Shown here: positions 22,441 to 33,200 of the stretch, piece by piece
Numbering within the stretch: the first letter of the stretch is position 1
How the letters are laid out: each line of letters opens with the position of its first letter
Assembly (NCBI GenBank): GCA_007570785.1
Contig: ML664199.1
Span: 18,557,050-18,621,049, forward strand
Origin: Antilocapra americana
Taxonomy: Eukaryota > Chordata > Mammalia > Artiodactyla > Antilocapridae
Direction: 5' to 3'
DNA: 64,000 nucleotides
Program-made: the position numbers and the translations under genes
Notes under the pieces: model-generated
The model's input: only the letters and a program-made list of their open reading frames with translations
Databases searched by the model: none
Told to the model about the DNA's origin: nothing

Positions 22441-22481
22441 TACTATCTCTATATTTATACATATATACATATATATTGACT
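22441..22481. repeat. AT-rich simple repeat (TATACA/TATA), left of a SINE
   Basis: Alternating TATATACATATA-type sequence. A similar array resumes right of the SINE (22626-22700), so the SINE probably landed in one low-complexity array. Confidence 0.75.
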
Positions 22482-22622
22482 TCCCTGTGGCTTAGACAGT
22501 AAAGTATCTGCCTGTAATGCAGGAAACCTGGGTTCGATCCCTGCGTCGGAAAGATCCTCTGGAGAAAGGAATGGCAACCCACTCCAGTATTCTTGCCTGG
22601 AGAATCCCATGGACAGAGGAAC
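22482..22622 (+). mobile_element. Bov-tA SINE, 3'-truncated
   Basis: Has the tRNA-derived head (GACTTCCCTGTGGCTTAGAC, GGGTTCGATCCCTG) and body to CCCATGGACAGAGGAACC, then turns into AT-rich simple repeat. It lacks the 3' third, like the copy inside BovB at 5612-5754. Confidence 0.85.
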
Positions 22623-22625
22623 CTT

Positions 22626-22700
22626 TATTTATGTAGAGATATAAATATCTCTATATCTATACATAAATACATATATATTAATAAATATATAATATGTGTA
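22626..22700. repeat. AT-rich simple repeat, right of a SINE
   Basis: ATAAATATCTCTATATC and ACATATATATTAATAAAT-type low-complexity sequence. Confidence 0.75.
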
Positions 22701-22732
22701 TAAAATGGGATCATACTAAACCTACTTGTTTG

Positions 22733-22800
22733 GGCTTCCCAGGTAGCTCAGCTGGTAAAGAATCTGCCTGTAATGCAGGAAACCTGGATTTGATCCCCTT
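22733..22800 (+). mobile_element. Bov-tA SINE head only
   Basis: Only the tRNA-derived part remains: GGGCTTCCCAGGTAGCTCAG, CTGCCTGTAATGCAGG and CTGGATTTGATCCC, after which the match stops. Confidence 0.8.
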
Positions 22801-22859
22801 GTTTTACCCCCATTCAGTATTGTTAACAATAGATTTTCCTGTTTATAATTAGTTATCTA

Positions 22860-23590
22860 TGGTATCATCTAATGGTTGTTTAAGGTGATGTTATGCAGAT
22901 TGCTATGATTTATTTAGCCAATCTCTAAATATTGGACCTTTAAATTGTTTCCAAATTTATATTATTATAAAGAGTTTGTGCTGCGCTATGTTGCTTCAGT
23001 CGTGTTTGACTCTTTGAGACCTTATGGACTGTTGCCTTCCAGGCTCCTCTGTCCATGGGATTCTCCAGGCAAGAATACTGGAGTGGGTTGCCTTGCCCTC
23101 CTCCAGGAGATCTTCCCAACCCAGGGATTGAAACTCTTATGGAATCTGCGTTGTAGGTGGGTTCTTTACCATTAGTGCCACGTGGGAAGCCTCTATAAAG
23201 AGTTTACTTTCTTAGGAAGAACTTCTAAAGGCATAATCCTATGTTAAAGGATATGCACACCTTAAGGCTTTTGATGTCTGTTGCCAAATTGTTTCCCCTA
23301 AATAATATATCAATACATAGTTCCTCCTTTGAATATGAATGATCTTTTATTCCTTACTATCCTTTTCAATATTTGATGCTTTCACAGTTGAAAATGGCAT
23401 CACATGGTTGCTCTGATTTCTATTTCATTAATTACTAGTGAGATTGAAATGCTTTTTTTATTGTATTTATGTGTTTGCTATTATTTTTTAATGGATTGTT
23501 TCAGTGTTTAGCCTATTTTTGTATTAAATCTATTTGTAGGACTTAAAATGTAATAACTTTTGTCTATTAAATAGAAGATTTTTTGCTTTG
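22860..23590 (-). mobile_element. Old LINE-1 fragment, interrupted by a Bov-tA
   Basis: The plus strand reads as the complement of an ancient L1 ORF2 end: TAAATTGTTTCCAAATTTAT with TATTATAAAGAG, AAGGCATAATCCTATG, TTGCCAAATTGTTTCC, then a CATTAATTACTAGTGAG segment. High divergence with no usable frame. A Bov-tA lies within it at 22978-23193. Confidence 0.65.
22978..23193 (-). mobile_element. Bov-tA SINE inside the old L1
   Basis: Reverse-orientation Bov-tA (TGCTTCAGTCGTGTTTGAC, CTGTCCATGGGATTCTCC, ACCATTAGTGCCACGTGG). Perfect 12-base target-site duplication TATAAAGAGTTT at 22966-22977 and 23194-23205. Confidence 0.95.
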
Positions 23591-23639
23591 TCATTTGCCT
23601 TTTAATATGATATTTTATGATATTTTTGATATATAGCTT

Positions 23640-24715
23640 AAATTGTTAACTTTTATTTTAAAAATTAAATAGATCATTCATACAAATGAACATGTAAATA
23701 CCATACATATACTATTTGAAGAACAATAAAAATAAAACAAGTAATCGTGCACTCACATCCCAGTATAAGAATAATACATTTCCAAAATCTTTAAAGTTTA
23801 TATGAGCTCCTATCATATCATATTTCCATTTCTCTCTAGAGGCTACTGAGTTCCTTAATTTTGTTATTTTTTTTGTATTTGTATCACATACAGAGAGTCC
23901 CTAAATAATATATTAACTTTGCATATTTTTGGAATGATTTAGAACTAGAATCATATTTTGTGAATTCTTTTGCAGCTTCCTTTAAAAATACTAAACATTC
24001 ATTTAGAATCATCAGTGTTGATGCTTCCTTTTTAGTGCATGTATGGTATTCTGTTGTAAGGCCATATCACAATTTATTTATTCCTCTGTTGTATCCAGTT
24101 TTTGACATTACAAAAAATGTCTCCATAAACCTTGTACATATCTCCTGGTGCTTATGTGCAAAAAAAAAATGTATTCTTAGAATTGCTGGGTTATAGAGTA
24201 GTCATATTTTCTGCTTAAAAAGAGCCAAATGTTTTCCAGAGGATTCAGACCATTTTATCCTCCAACCAATAGTGTTTAAGAGTTTATGTTGTCCCAGATT
24301 ATTATTAACATTTGATAGTATCAGTTTTTAAAACTACTGGTGGCAGTAAAATGTTATCTCATTGAGGTTTTCATTTGCATTTCTCTGATTACTAATGAAG
24401 TGAGCATCTTTTCTGTAAGATTGCTGGTCGTTTGTTGACATTCCTCTGAGGAATGCCTTGTCATGTCTTTTGACCCTTTTTCTATTGGGGGTTGTCTATC
24501 TTTTCATTATTCCTTTACTTTCTTCTTTCCTTTCCTCCCTTTCTCTCTTTCCTCCCCTACTTCTGCCTTCCCTCTTTCCTCCTTTTTTCTCCCTGTTTTT
24601 TCATTCCAAAGTGGTTCTTTATATGTTATGGATACTTATCTTAAGTTGATTTTATGTGTGAAAATGCCTTCTCTCCATCTGTGACTCCTCCCTGCTTCCC
24701 TTAATGGTAACATCT
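23640..24715 (-). mobile_element. Second old LINE-1 fragment
   Basis: Reading on the minus strand, 24715-24300 follows old L1 ORF2 (complement of TTTGCATTTCTCTGATTAC, GTGAGCATCTTTTC and CTTTTTCTATTGGGGGTTG) and 24300-23640 follows its end and 3' UTR (complement of GAATTGCTGGGTTATAG). All frames are broken. A pyrimidine-rich insertion or expansion lies at 24505-24605. Confidence 0.7.
24505..24605 (+). repeat. Polypyrimidine tract
   Basis: About 100 bases almost entirely of C and T (TTCTTTCCTTTCCTCCCTTT and similar) on the plus strand, within the old L1. Confidence 0.85.
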
Positions 24716-24736
24716 CAAATTGATTTTTGTGGATAA

Positions 24737-26011
24737 GGGCTTCCCTTGTGGCTCAGCTGGTAAAGAATCCACCTGCAATGCGGGAGACTTGGGTTTGATC
24801 TCTGGGTTGGGAAGATCCCCTGGAAAAGGGAAAGGCTACAGATTCTGGCCTGGAGAAATCCATGTACTGTATAGTCCAGTTCAGTTCAGTTCAGTCTCTC
24901 AGTCATGTCCGACTCTTTGCAACCCCATGGACTGCAGCATGCCAGGTCTCCGTGTTCATCACCAACTCCTGGAGTTTACTCAAGCTCACGTGCCTTGAGT
25001 CAGTGATGTCATCCATTTCATTCTCTGTCGTACCCTTCTCCTCCTGCCTTCAATGTTTCCCAGAATCAGGGTCTTTTCAAATGAGTCAGTTTTCACATCA
25101 GGTGGCCAAAATATTGGAGTTTCAGCTTCAACATCAGTCCTTCCAATGGATAATTCAGGACTGAGCTCCTTTAGGATGGACTGGTTGGATCTCCTTGCAG
25201 TCCAAGGGACTCTCAAGAGTCTTCTCCAACCCCATAATTCAAAAGCATCAATTCTTCAATGCTCACCTTTCTTTATAGTCCAACTCTCACATCCATACAC
25301 GACTACTGGAAAAACCATAGCTTTGACTAGATGACCTTTGTTGGCATAGTAATGTCTCTGCTTTTTAATATGCTGTCTAAGTTGGTCATAACTTTCCTTC
25401 CAAGGAGTAAGCGTCTTTTAATTTCATGGCTGCAGTCACCATCTGACACTGTTTCCCCATCTATTTGCCATGAAGTGATGGGACCAGATGCCATGATCTT
25501 AGTTTTCTGAATGTTGAGCTTTCAGCCAACTTTTTTACTCTCCTCTTTCACTTTCATCAAGAGGCTCTTTAGTTCTTCTTCACTTTCTGCCATAAGGGTG
25601 ATGTTATCTGTATATCTGAGATTATTGATATTTCTCCCAGAAATCTTGATTCCAGCTTGTGCTTACTCCAGCCAAGCATTTCTCATGATGTTCTCTGCAT
25701 ATAAGTTAAATAAGCAGGGTGACGATACACAGCCTTGATGTACTCCTTTTCCTATTTGGAACCAGTCTGTTGTTCCATGTCCATTTCTAACTGTTGCTTC
25801 CTGACCTGCATACAGGTTTCTCAAGAGGCAGGTCAGGTGGTCTGGTATTCTCATCTCTTTAAGAAATTTCCAGTTTGTGGTGATCCACACAGTCAAAGAC
25901 TTTGGCATAGTCAATAAAGCAGAAATAGATGTTTTTCTGGAACTCTCTTGCTGTATAGTCCATGGGGTTGCAAAGAGTCAGACATGACTGAGTTACTTTC
26001 ACTTTCACTTT
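24737..26011 (+). mobile_element. Bov-tA SINE split by a BovB insertion
   Basis: The left half (24737-24878) has the tRNA head GGGCTTCCCTTGTGGCTCAG, a B-box-like GGGTTTGATCTCTGG, and the body up to CTGTATAGTCCA. The right half (25951-26011) resumes with CTGTATAGTCCATGGGGTTG and ends in CACTTTCACTTT. Between them lies BovB 24879-25950. Joined, the halves make one normal-length SINE. Confidence 0.95.
24879..25950 (-). mobile_element. BovB (5'-truncated) inserted into a Bov-tA
   Basis: Minus-strand BovB from the reverse-transcriptase domain to the tail. The tail is read as GTTCAGTTCAGTTCAGTC at the left, then the 3' UTR-like and C-terminal part. The RT region at 25914-25663 keeps LLRNLYAGQEATV and FQIGKGVHQGC. 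The catalytic YADD is changed to YTDN (25603-25614 complement), and frames are shifted several times. The 12-base target-site duplication CTGTATAGTCCA (24867-24878 and 25951-25962) is perfect. Confidence 0.96.
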
Positions 26012-26349
26012 TATATATAGTAGGTTGCATTACTGGTCCCATTTCTTTCCTCCTCCCTGTACCCTCTTTGGTATGTGGCTTCAAGTTCCTCACACAAAGT
26101 CAGATGGTATTTATTCTACTTTTTCTTTTATTTTTTCATTGTACTTACTAATTCTATTTATTTTGTGGTGACTTTAAAATTTTTAGCATACATATTAAAA
26201 ACTTAACAGTCTTTAAAGATTAAGTAAATTACCTCTTCATCCTCTGGAACAATAAAAGGACCTTAGAACACTTTAACAACCATATTCTGTAGTATTATTT
26301 TTGTCTGCTCTATCTTTTTAAAATGCCACAAATTACACGTTGTTATCAT
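26012..26349. other. Unresolved sequence
   Basis: Between two SINE insertions; nothing recognised. Confidence 0.35.
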
Positions 26350-26665
26350 GGTGCTCAGGCTTCCTCCTGCAATGCAGAAGACCCTGGTTCAATCCCTGGG
26401 CAGCAAAGTTCCTCTGGAGAGAAGGGATAGGCTACCCACTCCAGTATTCTTGGGCTTCCCTGGTGACTCAGATGGTAGAGAATCCACCTGTAATGTGGAA
26501 GACCAGAGTTTGACTCCTGGGCTGGGAAGATCCCGTGGAGGAGGGCATGGCAACCCACTGTATTCTTGCCTAGAGAATCCCCATGGACTGAGAAACCTGG
26601 CAGGCTACAGTCCATGGGGTTGCAAAGAGTTGCACACAACTCAGCCACGAAACACACACAACACA
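26350..26665 (+). mobile_element. Dimeric Bov-tA SINE
   Basis: A first tRNA-derived unit (26350-26452: CAATGCAGAAGACCCTGG, TTCAATCCCTGGG, CACTCCAGTATTCTT) runs directly into a second, complete Bov-tA (26453-26665: GGGCTTCCCTGGTGACTCAG through CAGTCCATGGGGTTGC and an ACACACA tail). The first unit has a short deletion in its head. Confidence 0.88.
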
Positions 26666-26739
26666 GCATCATGGCAGTCACTGTTTATGGAATTTGCCAA
26701 TGTTTACTATATTTTCTCTTAGCATTTCCTCTTCCATTT

Positions 26740-27620
26740 CATATGTTTCTTTGGCGCCTTGTCCTAGAATGCTACCTTTACAAATTTCTTCAGGAAGCAT
26801 CTGTTGGTGGTAAGCTCTCTCATTTTTTTGTTTTTCTGAAATAACTTCATCATATTTACCTTAAAAGGTATTTTTGCTGGTATGCAATTCCAAACTGAGA
26901 GTTTTATTGTCATTTGGCATAATAAAGGTATTATTCCATAACCTTCTGGTTTCCATGGTTACTCTCAAGATGTCAGCAATAATTTAAATTGTTCATTTGT
27001 CAATAATCTCACTTTTCCATCTTGTGTCTTGTAAGATTTATTTAATTCAGGCATGCTTCAATTTCTCATGATGTGTGTAGGTAAGGGTTTGTTTTCATTT
27101 GTCCTTCTTGGCATCATTGTGATGCCTGAATCTGAGGGTTTATGCCTTTTCAATTCTCTTGAATTTCCTCATACTCTTTTTTTTATCTCTTTTGGCTGTC
27201 TTGTTAAACAGCAGTCTCTTCCTTCCAAGTCTTTTGACTTCTCTTTTATATGTTAATTTTTTATTATATTTGCTGCATATAGATTCAGTTTTAGCTTCTG
27301 GCTCACAACTTCTCTCTTCACTTCTGTCTAATGATTAAGCTGACAATTGAGTTTCTAATCTTAATTTTTATAGTTTTCATTACTAGAAGTAACATTTCAT
27401 TTTTTTAAAGCCCTTCCCATTTTTATAATCTTACTTATTCATAATTTTGAATATGTTTTTTCTTTAAAATTCAAATATTCATTGTAATTTTATTAATTAT
27501 GTTTCAAATATATGATTCATTTAGAATTTATCTTGATGCAACATGAGAATAGAAATTAATTTTATTTTTTCTCAAATAGTTAATTTATCCCAATATCTAG
27601 GTGATTTGTCAAAAAATAGA
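26740..27620 (-). mobile_element. Old LINE-1 fragment(s)
   Basis: In reverse, the segment follows an ancient L1: AGGAAGCATCTGTTGGTGGTAA, CTGAAATAACTTCATC, GGTATTTTTGCTGG, TTCCATAACCTTCTGG, ATGTCAGCAATAAT in order, and at 27490-27620 CATTTAGAATTTATCTTGATG with a polypyrimidine/CAATATCTAGG stretch. Highly diverged; there may be more than one fragment. Confidence 0.6.
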
Positions 27621-30600
27621 AATGTGAAATAATAAAGACTGAAGTTGTTATTACCAATGAATAGAAGTTGTGTTTGAATAGAAATTATAATCATACTATA
27701 ATCAAATTATTAGCTGCATAATATGGAAAATCAATAATGAAAATTAATTTTTTTAAAGTATCTTAATTTCCTTTGTATTCTTGAAAAAAGGAGGACTTTG
27801 AATTCTTTGGTTTTATTTGCCAGTGTCTACTGTGGAAGATATCTCTTTTCCTCAAAAATTCTCAGGATACTTTAAAATGAGGCATTAAAACAGGAAGTCC
27901 TGGGGAGCTAAACATTTTTCTGTCCTTGTGTATATTCTTTCTGTTTTCCTAAAGTCAGAAACTTGCATATGTTCAATTCCCTATTGTGAAACAATTGTTG
28001 ATGGCCTTGTAAAGAACTGGGAGGAGAGACACATTAATTTGGAAGGGAAAAATGGATTCTTTTATTTTCCCAGGGATGTGGACTACAAAGGTAGGGCAAG
28101 TGGCGCATGGATAACCTCTGTGGAAGAGTGTTAGGCTTTTCTTCATAGATTAGATCATACTTTCTAGTAAAACTTCCCTGTATCTGTAGAATCATTTCCA
28201 TGCAAACTAGAGAAGTAAAATTAAACTTCTAATTGTACCTTTAGCTCACGTGTCTACAGATGTATGTTATGGACACAATCTCAATCATTCAGCAGTGGTT
28301 GGCTGACCTTTTGAAATCTCCTGCTGGGTCTTGCTTAGCATAAGAATAGACTTCAATCTCCACTTATTTATAATGTGAGAGAATAGGTTATTTTTATTAG
28401 TAGAACATATTAATTACTAGTCACATTTTAAAATCAAATAATAAATATACATTTGAAACTAAAAGTATATGGGAAAGACTTGACTCTGGAGATTTCAGAC
28501 TTTAGTATTTTCCTCTTGGTGTCAGAACATGTACTATTATTGCCTGGTGATTATAGATGAATAAGGCAGTTACAGATGGAATCAGAACTACCTTTTTGAT
28601 GTGTTGAAAGTTGCTTTATGAACTACATTTCTGAAAGCTTGTTTACTTGTTATTTTTCCTCATAAAAGAGAAGCTACACAATTCTAAACAATATTTGTGA
28701 CTCATTTTGTATGCCCACAGCAAGCAAAACAGTTATGGACATAGTAAGCATGCAACAAACACCTGTAAACTAACAGAGAAGGGAGCATAGGAAAACTTTA
28801 TTCAGTTTATTTTAACTTTCTGGTTCACTGCATTCTAAATAAATGACAGTTTATTGTAGCGAGGAAAACAGGACCGGATGAAATCTGTGAAAGATGTGGA
28901 AAGAGAAGGTTGTCCAGCAGGTCAAGGAAATTTGAACCTGTTGTCAAGAGTTCTGAATGTTTTTCCTGTTCAACGTTATGAGGTGCTTACCCATCATTAA
29001 TTTTAGTTTGTTTATATGTGAACTTAAACTTTGGGTGATTCTTGACTAGTGCTTTTTTATGTAACATCAGTTTTTTAAAAATGATTTGCATTTTGTTTCA
29101 AAACAGTTGCCCAAAATATCTTTGAAAAAAGAGGGCTGTGTTCACCTTTAATATTTAAAAATCACTTGGAGGCAGTTCAGTTGAGCCTGAGTGTGTGTTT
29201 GCAAAAAAGTAAAACATAACCAGAATGAGTAACCTCTGTTCTCTGAGGCTTATTGCATATCATTTATGCTTGAACAAACAGAATGAATTTATTTGCTTTA
29301 ATATAAAAAATCTTTGACCCAAGAGTTAAAAGGAGTTTGCTGACCAATCCAATAAAAATAGCCACAAACTTACTTTTTAACTGAAATTATATTTAACCTA
29401 CATCTCTTCCTCACAGGACAAGTTGAAAACAGTTTGAAATACTTTTCTAGTGTTAGCAGGCACATTTAGAATGTCTGCTCTGGTAATATGAACTATAAGT
29501 CAGCGAAATTGTCTGAATATTGCAGGCCCCCAAACCAACCCTGGAGATAAAGGTGAGGTTTTTTTTTTTTGTTTTTTTTTTTTTAGTTTAAATTATCCAA
29601 ATAGCTTATCTTTATAATCCCATGACACTTGGTAATTGCCCAATCTTCATTGAATTCCTGCTGCCTTGTGGACAGAGCTCTATTAATAAAATGAAAGAAT
29701 TTAAGAAAATGGTATATCAGAAATCGGCAGCAAAAAGCTCATTTTACTTTAAAAACGTTGCTTTTAAATTAAACATGATACATGATAATTTAGTTAAACT
29801 TGATGAAATCTTGATAATCTTTTCATAGATCTATATTTTGCTGACTAATCCTGGGAGATTTTGCTTTGTTGTTTTCTGTTTTCTCTAAAGGAGTGGTTGG
29901 GCCTTAGCTTGATTTGATGTTCCCTCCCAGGCCACTAATAAAGGCAGGCCTCTTCCCAAAATGACTTTTTTATTATCATTCTAGAAAAATGCTGATGACA
30001 GTATTTTTCTTTATTACCCTTTATAATGGTCTTGCCAAGCCTTCTCAATTGATATATAACAGTCAAATAATTTAATGAATAATTTGGGGGCAAACAAGGG
30101 CCTTTCTCCTCCTGGCAGTCATTTTACAGCTGTCAGTGCAATCTAGAAAGCATAATAGTGGGGGTAGGAAACTCAACATTTAGTTGAGTTACTCCTTTGA
30201 GACTTGGAGTTTGATTATAAAAAAAGTAACATTGATTAAATGGCTTTTCAATAATTAAGCACTTTTGTTTTGTCCTTAATACTGTGCCACATGCATTGTG
30301 TGGTGGAAAAGCTTTAAGATGTGATTACTGTCACTAGCTTGTTCACAGTCTAGATGAGGTGATCATATTTACATCTGAATCCAGCAATTAAATGGTGGTA
30401 TAAGAGCATATGACTAAACATCAAAATAAGCAGTATAAACAGCAGGTACTACAAGAGCTCCTGATGGAGATGAAGAATCAGTAGAGAACATTTGACTTAA
30501 CCAGAGGAGTCACTTCATACTTAGGAGTTAGGTACCAAAGTTAACACACAATGTAAACTGTATGTGAAATCAATATCCAGCTCTCTTAAATCACCTGTAG

Positions 30601-31240
30601 ATTTCAGTATACATAGTCACAAACACTTGCTACACTGAATACTGACACATTCTCTCCTTAGAAAGCTATGAACATTTAGTGTTTCCTTTATTATACAAAC
30701 AGATCACTGGAAAACTGCCTCAAGTTTAACTTCAAACCCAACAATTAGGCTCAGCATCCTGAGCTGCTTATATGATGAGGGGAAAGTGGAAAGTGGGGTC
30801 TGACTGACTTGGCAGTTTTTGCTCCTTTAATGAAATAGTGGGCAGAATTTTCCACACTTTATAATTCTTTTTCTCCAATTCTCTCCTTTCTATTAAACCT
30901 GTAGAGGCAACTTGAATTTAAAGTGTAAATAATGTGTTCCATTGTATATAAGTCATTAAAATACTTGCTGACTCTTTACTCTTGAATGGTGAATTCTGAA
31001 TTGTTTTTATTTGGCTGCATTTTACATTTGTGTGCATACCTAGTTTAGTATATTATTGTTTCATGATTGTTGAGGACGTTTCTATTTCCTATATCATTTT
31101 CCTATATTTTCTTTTTTATCTTTCTAGTTTCATGGGATTTCATATACTCTCTCTTTCTATAAGCTAAAATCACCACCTGTCCTGGATTTTATTCCTTCTC
31201 ATTTTCTCTAAGATTAAATTTACTAAAAGAGTCACCAATC
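27621..31240. other. About 3.6 kb without recognised repeats
   Basis: The longest stretch here free of Bov-tA, BovB, L1-BT and CHR. A T-rich run interrupted by one G lies at 29561-29583. Small plus-strand frames at 27928-28134 and 29622-29828 have no domain I recognise. 30250-30520 faintly recalls an L2-like repeat. No promoter, CpG island or splice structure can be asserted. Confidence 0.45.
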
Positions 31241-31700
31241 AGAAAATATTAAGGAACACCTACTATAAGGCAAACGATTGAGCTAAACTTTGGGAAAGAA
31301 ACTTTGAAGGGCATCAGAAAGGAAAACAGGGACATTTAATAGCTTAAAGCACCATGTTGTAAACGCCAAGCTGGTGATGCAAAAGGTGAGTGCTGAGGCT
31401 ATTTGGAGGAGGGAGACACTCCTGGCCTGGAGTGAGTGGCCTGAAAAAGACTGGGCAAAGGGCTGGGATTGAGTCAAGCCCAGAACCTTGGGTACAATTC
31501 AGATAAGAGGAGGCCAGTGTGTGTTCATAATTACATTCATTCAGATTGAGATAAATGAGGAGTACCTGCTACTGGTTTTCTGTGAGCTCACAGTCTAGTG
31601 ATGAAGACAGACAGGTAAACAGAGAAATTTCAACACAGTGTGGTACATGTGCTCATGTAGGGGTCGAAACAAAGTCCTATGTGGGCATAAAAACTGTTGG
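31241..31700 (+). mobile_element. L2-like remnant (tentative)
   Basis: Pieces recall the same old repeat as 15.4 kb: AGGAACACCTACTATAAGG near 31252, and TCTGTGAGCTCACAGTCTAG near 31578 followed by GACAGACAGGTAAAC. The continuation after the SINE (31957-32230) contains GAAATGCCTTTTAAGAC. Heavily diverged. Confidence 0.4.
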
Positions 31701-31750
31701 ATTGTGATGTAAGAAAGGAGGTATCATTTGGACTACACTTTAATTGTAGG

Positions 31751-31944
31751 AGGGCCCCCCCCAATAGCTCAGTTGGTAAAGAATCTGCCTGCAATGCAGG
31801 AGACCCTGGTTCGATTCCTGGATCAGGAATATCTGCTGGAGAAGGGATAGGCTACCCACTCCACTATTCTGGCCTGGAGAATTCCATGGACTATCTATGG
31901 GATCCCAAAGAGTCGGACATGACTGAACGACTTTCACTTTCACT
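31751..31944 (+). mobile_element. Bov-tA SINE
   Basis: Complete copy with a B-box-like GGTTCGATTCCTGG and tail CACTTTCACTT. Near-perfect duplications TTTAATTGTAGG (31739-31750) and TTTAATGGTAGG (31945-31956). Its first bases carry a C-run (GGGCCCCCCCCAATAG) not typical of the family. It splits the L2-like remnant. Confidence 0.93.
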
Positions 31945-32312
31945 TTTAATGGTAGGTAGTGGCTTGCAGGCAAAGAAGGAAGAAAGGCACATTAGATCAG
32001 AGAAAGCACTTCTAGCCACGAATCTGGAAAGAGCAAGAAAGCACAATGTCAGTGACAAAGGGCTGGGGGTGAGGGCATGGCACATGGGGGAGCAGATTAT
32101 GAAATGCCTTTTAAGACTAGGGAAGGACATGCATTTCAACTTGAATGAAAAGAAGAGTGAAGAGAGAGTTGTAAGCCACAGCATGATGTTATCAGATTTG
32201 GTTTCTTACAAGAAAGTGCATTAAGCTCGGTGGCAGAGAGACCAGCTGAGTTGAAAGCTACACAAGGGGAAGGTTACGTTTAATTCCTCTTGGTATACTC
32301 AGCACTATCGCA

Positions 32313-32533
32313 TGGTTCATGCTAAATCGCTTTAGTCGTGTCCTACTCTTTGTGACCCTAGAGACTGTAGCCTGCCCAGCTCCTCTGTCCATAGGATTCT
32401 CCAGACAAGAATACCGGAGTGGGTTGCCATGCCCTCCTCCAGGGGATCTTCCTGACCCAGGGATCGAACCTGCATCTCTTGTGTCCCCTGCATTGGCAGG
32501 TGGGTTCTTTACCACTAGCGCCACCAAAGCCCT
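32313..32533 (-). mobile_element. Bov-tA SINE (reverse orientation)
   Basis: Complement of Bov-tA: TCGCTTTAGTCGTGTCC, CTGTCCATAGGATTCTCC, GGGATCGAACCTGCATC and ACCACTAGCGCCACC. No clear target-site duplication seen. Confidence 0.92.
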
Positions 32534-32539
32534 GTGCTC

Positions 32540-33018
32540 TATAATCTTTTATTGAGTTGAGACTTTTTGTTACTTGAATTGTCCGAGGAAAGGTTGAGAG
32601 CCCAATGTAAGGCCTTAAGCAGAGAAGGTAAAAAGAAGTCAAATATGAGTGAGGGTTGTGAGATGGAATCCGTAGGGTCTGCTGTCTGATTAGGTGTAGT
32701 AGGAAGTGATTAGGAAGAAGAGAAAGTTGAGGAGAATTCTGTGCTTCTCAGCTGGGGAATCACATGGATTTATCATGAATTAAAACAGAAACCTCTGGGG
32801 GCACCCCATGGGTTCTCTTGGGAGTCAACACATTTTGTTTCAAGGGTCTGTGAATTCATGCTCAGCTACATCCAGTGAGCGACAGGAAATACCAGCCTGC
32901 AGAGTGAGGCCGAGACTGAGGTTGGGGATACAGATTTTAGAATCTTGAGCAACGAGTGGATGTGTCAGAGGCAGATGAGAACACACCGGAGTGGCCACGC
33001 TGAGGAATGGGTAAGGAC
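32540..33018. other. Unresolved sequence
   Basis: No element called. 32740-32830 weakly recalls an old DNA transposon end but is not supported well enough. Confidence 0.35.
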
Positions 33019-33200
33019 TGTATAAGGTTGAATAGTATCCCACCTTAAATTCATGTCAGCCCAGAACTCCAGAGTGTAACTTTATTTGGAAACAGGACCT
33101 TTGCAGATGTAAGATGAGCCATACTGGATTAGAATGGGCCCTGGTTCCGTGACTGGTGTCCCTCTGAGAAAACAGAAAAACACATACAAAGTGGAGAAGG
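33019..33200 (+). mobile_element. MaLR/MLT1-like LTR fragment
   Basis: Starts TGTATAAGGTTGAATAG and continues AACTTTATTTGGAAACAGG, CTTTGCAGATGTAAGATGAG and GACTGGTGTCCCTCTGAG, the order seen in MLT1-type LTRs. Only the 5' part is recognisable. Non-coding remnant. Confidence 0.55.

Noticed and set aside
22441..22700. Regularly spaced short repeats, checked as a CRISPR-like array
   Set aside because: They are AT-rich simple repeats flanking a SINE, with no constant repeat/spacer structure, in a mammalian sequence.
27928..28134. 68-codon frame in the repeat-poor island
   Set aside because: No recognisable domain, no supporting context and a length expected by chance; left as unresolved sequence.
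32735..32830. Possible MER5/MER20-like element
   Set aside because: Only short similarity (TTCTCAGCTGGGGAATCAC) and no matching opposite terminus.
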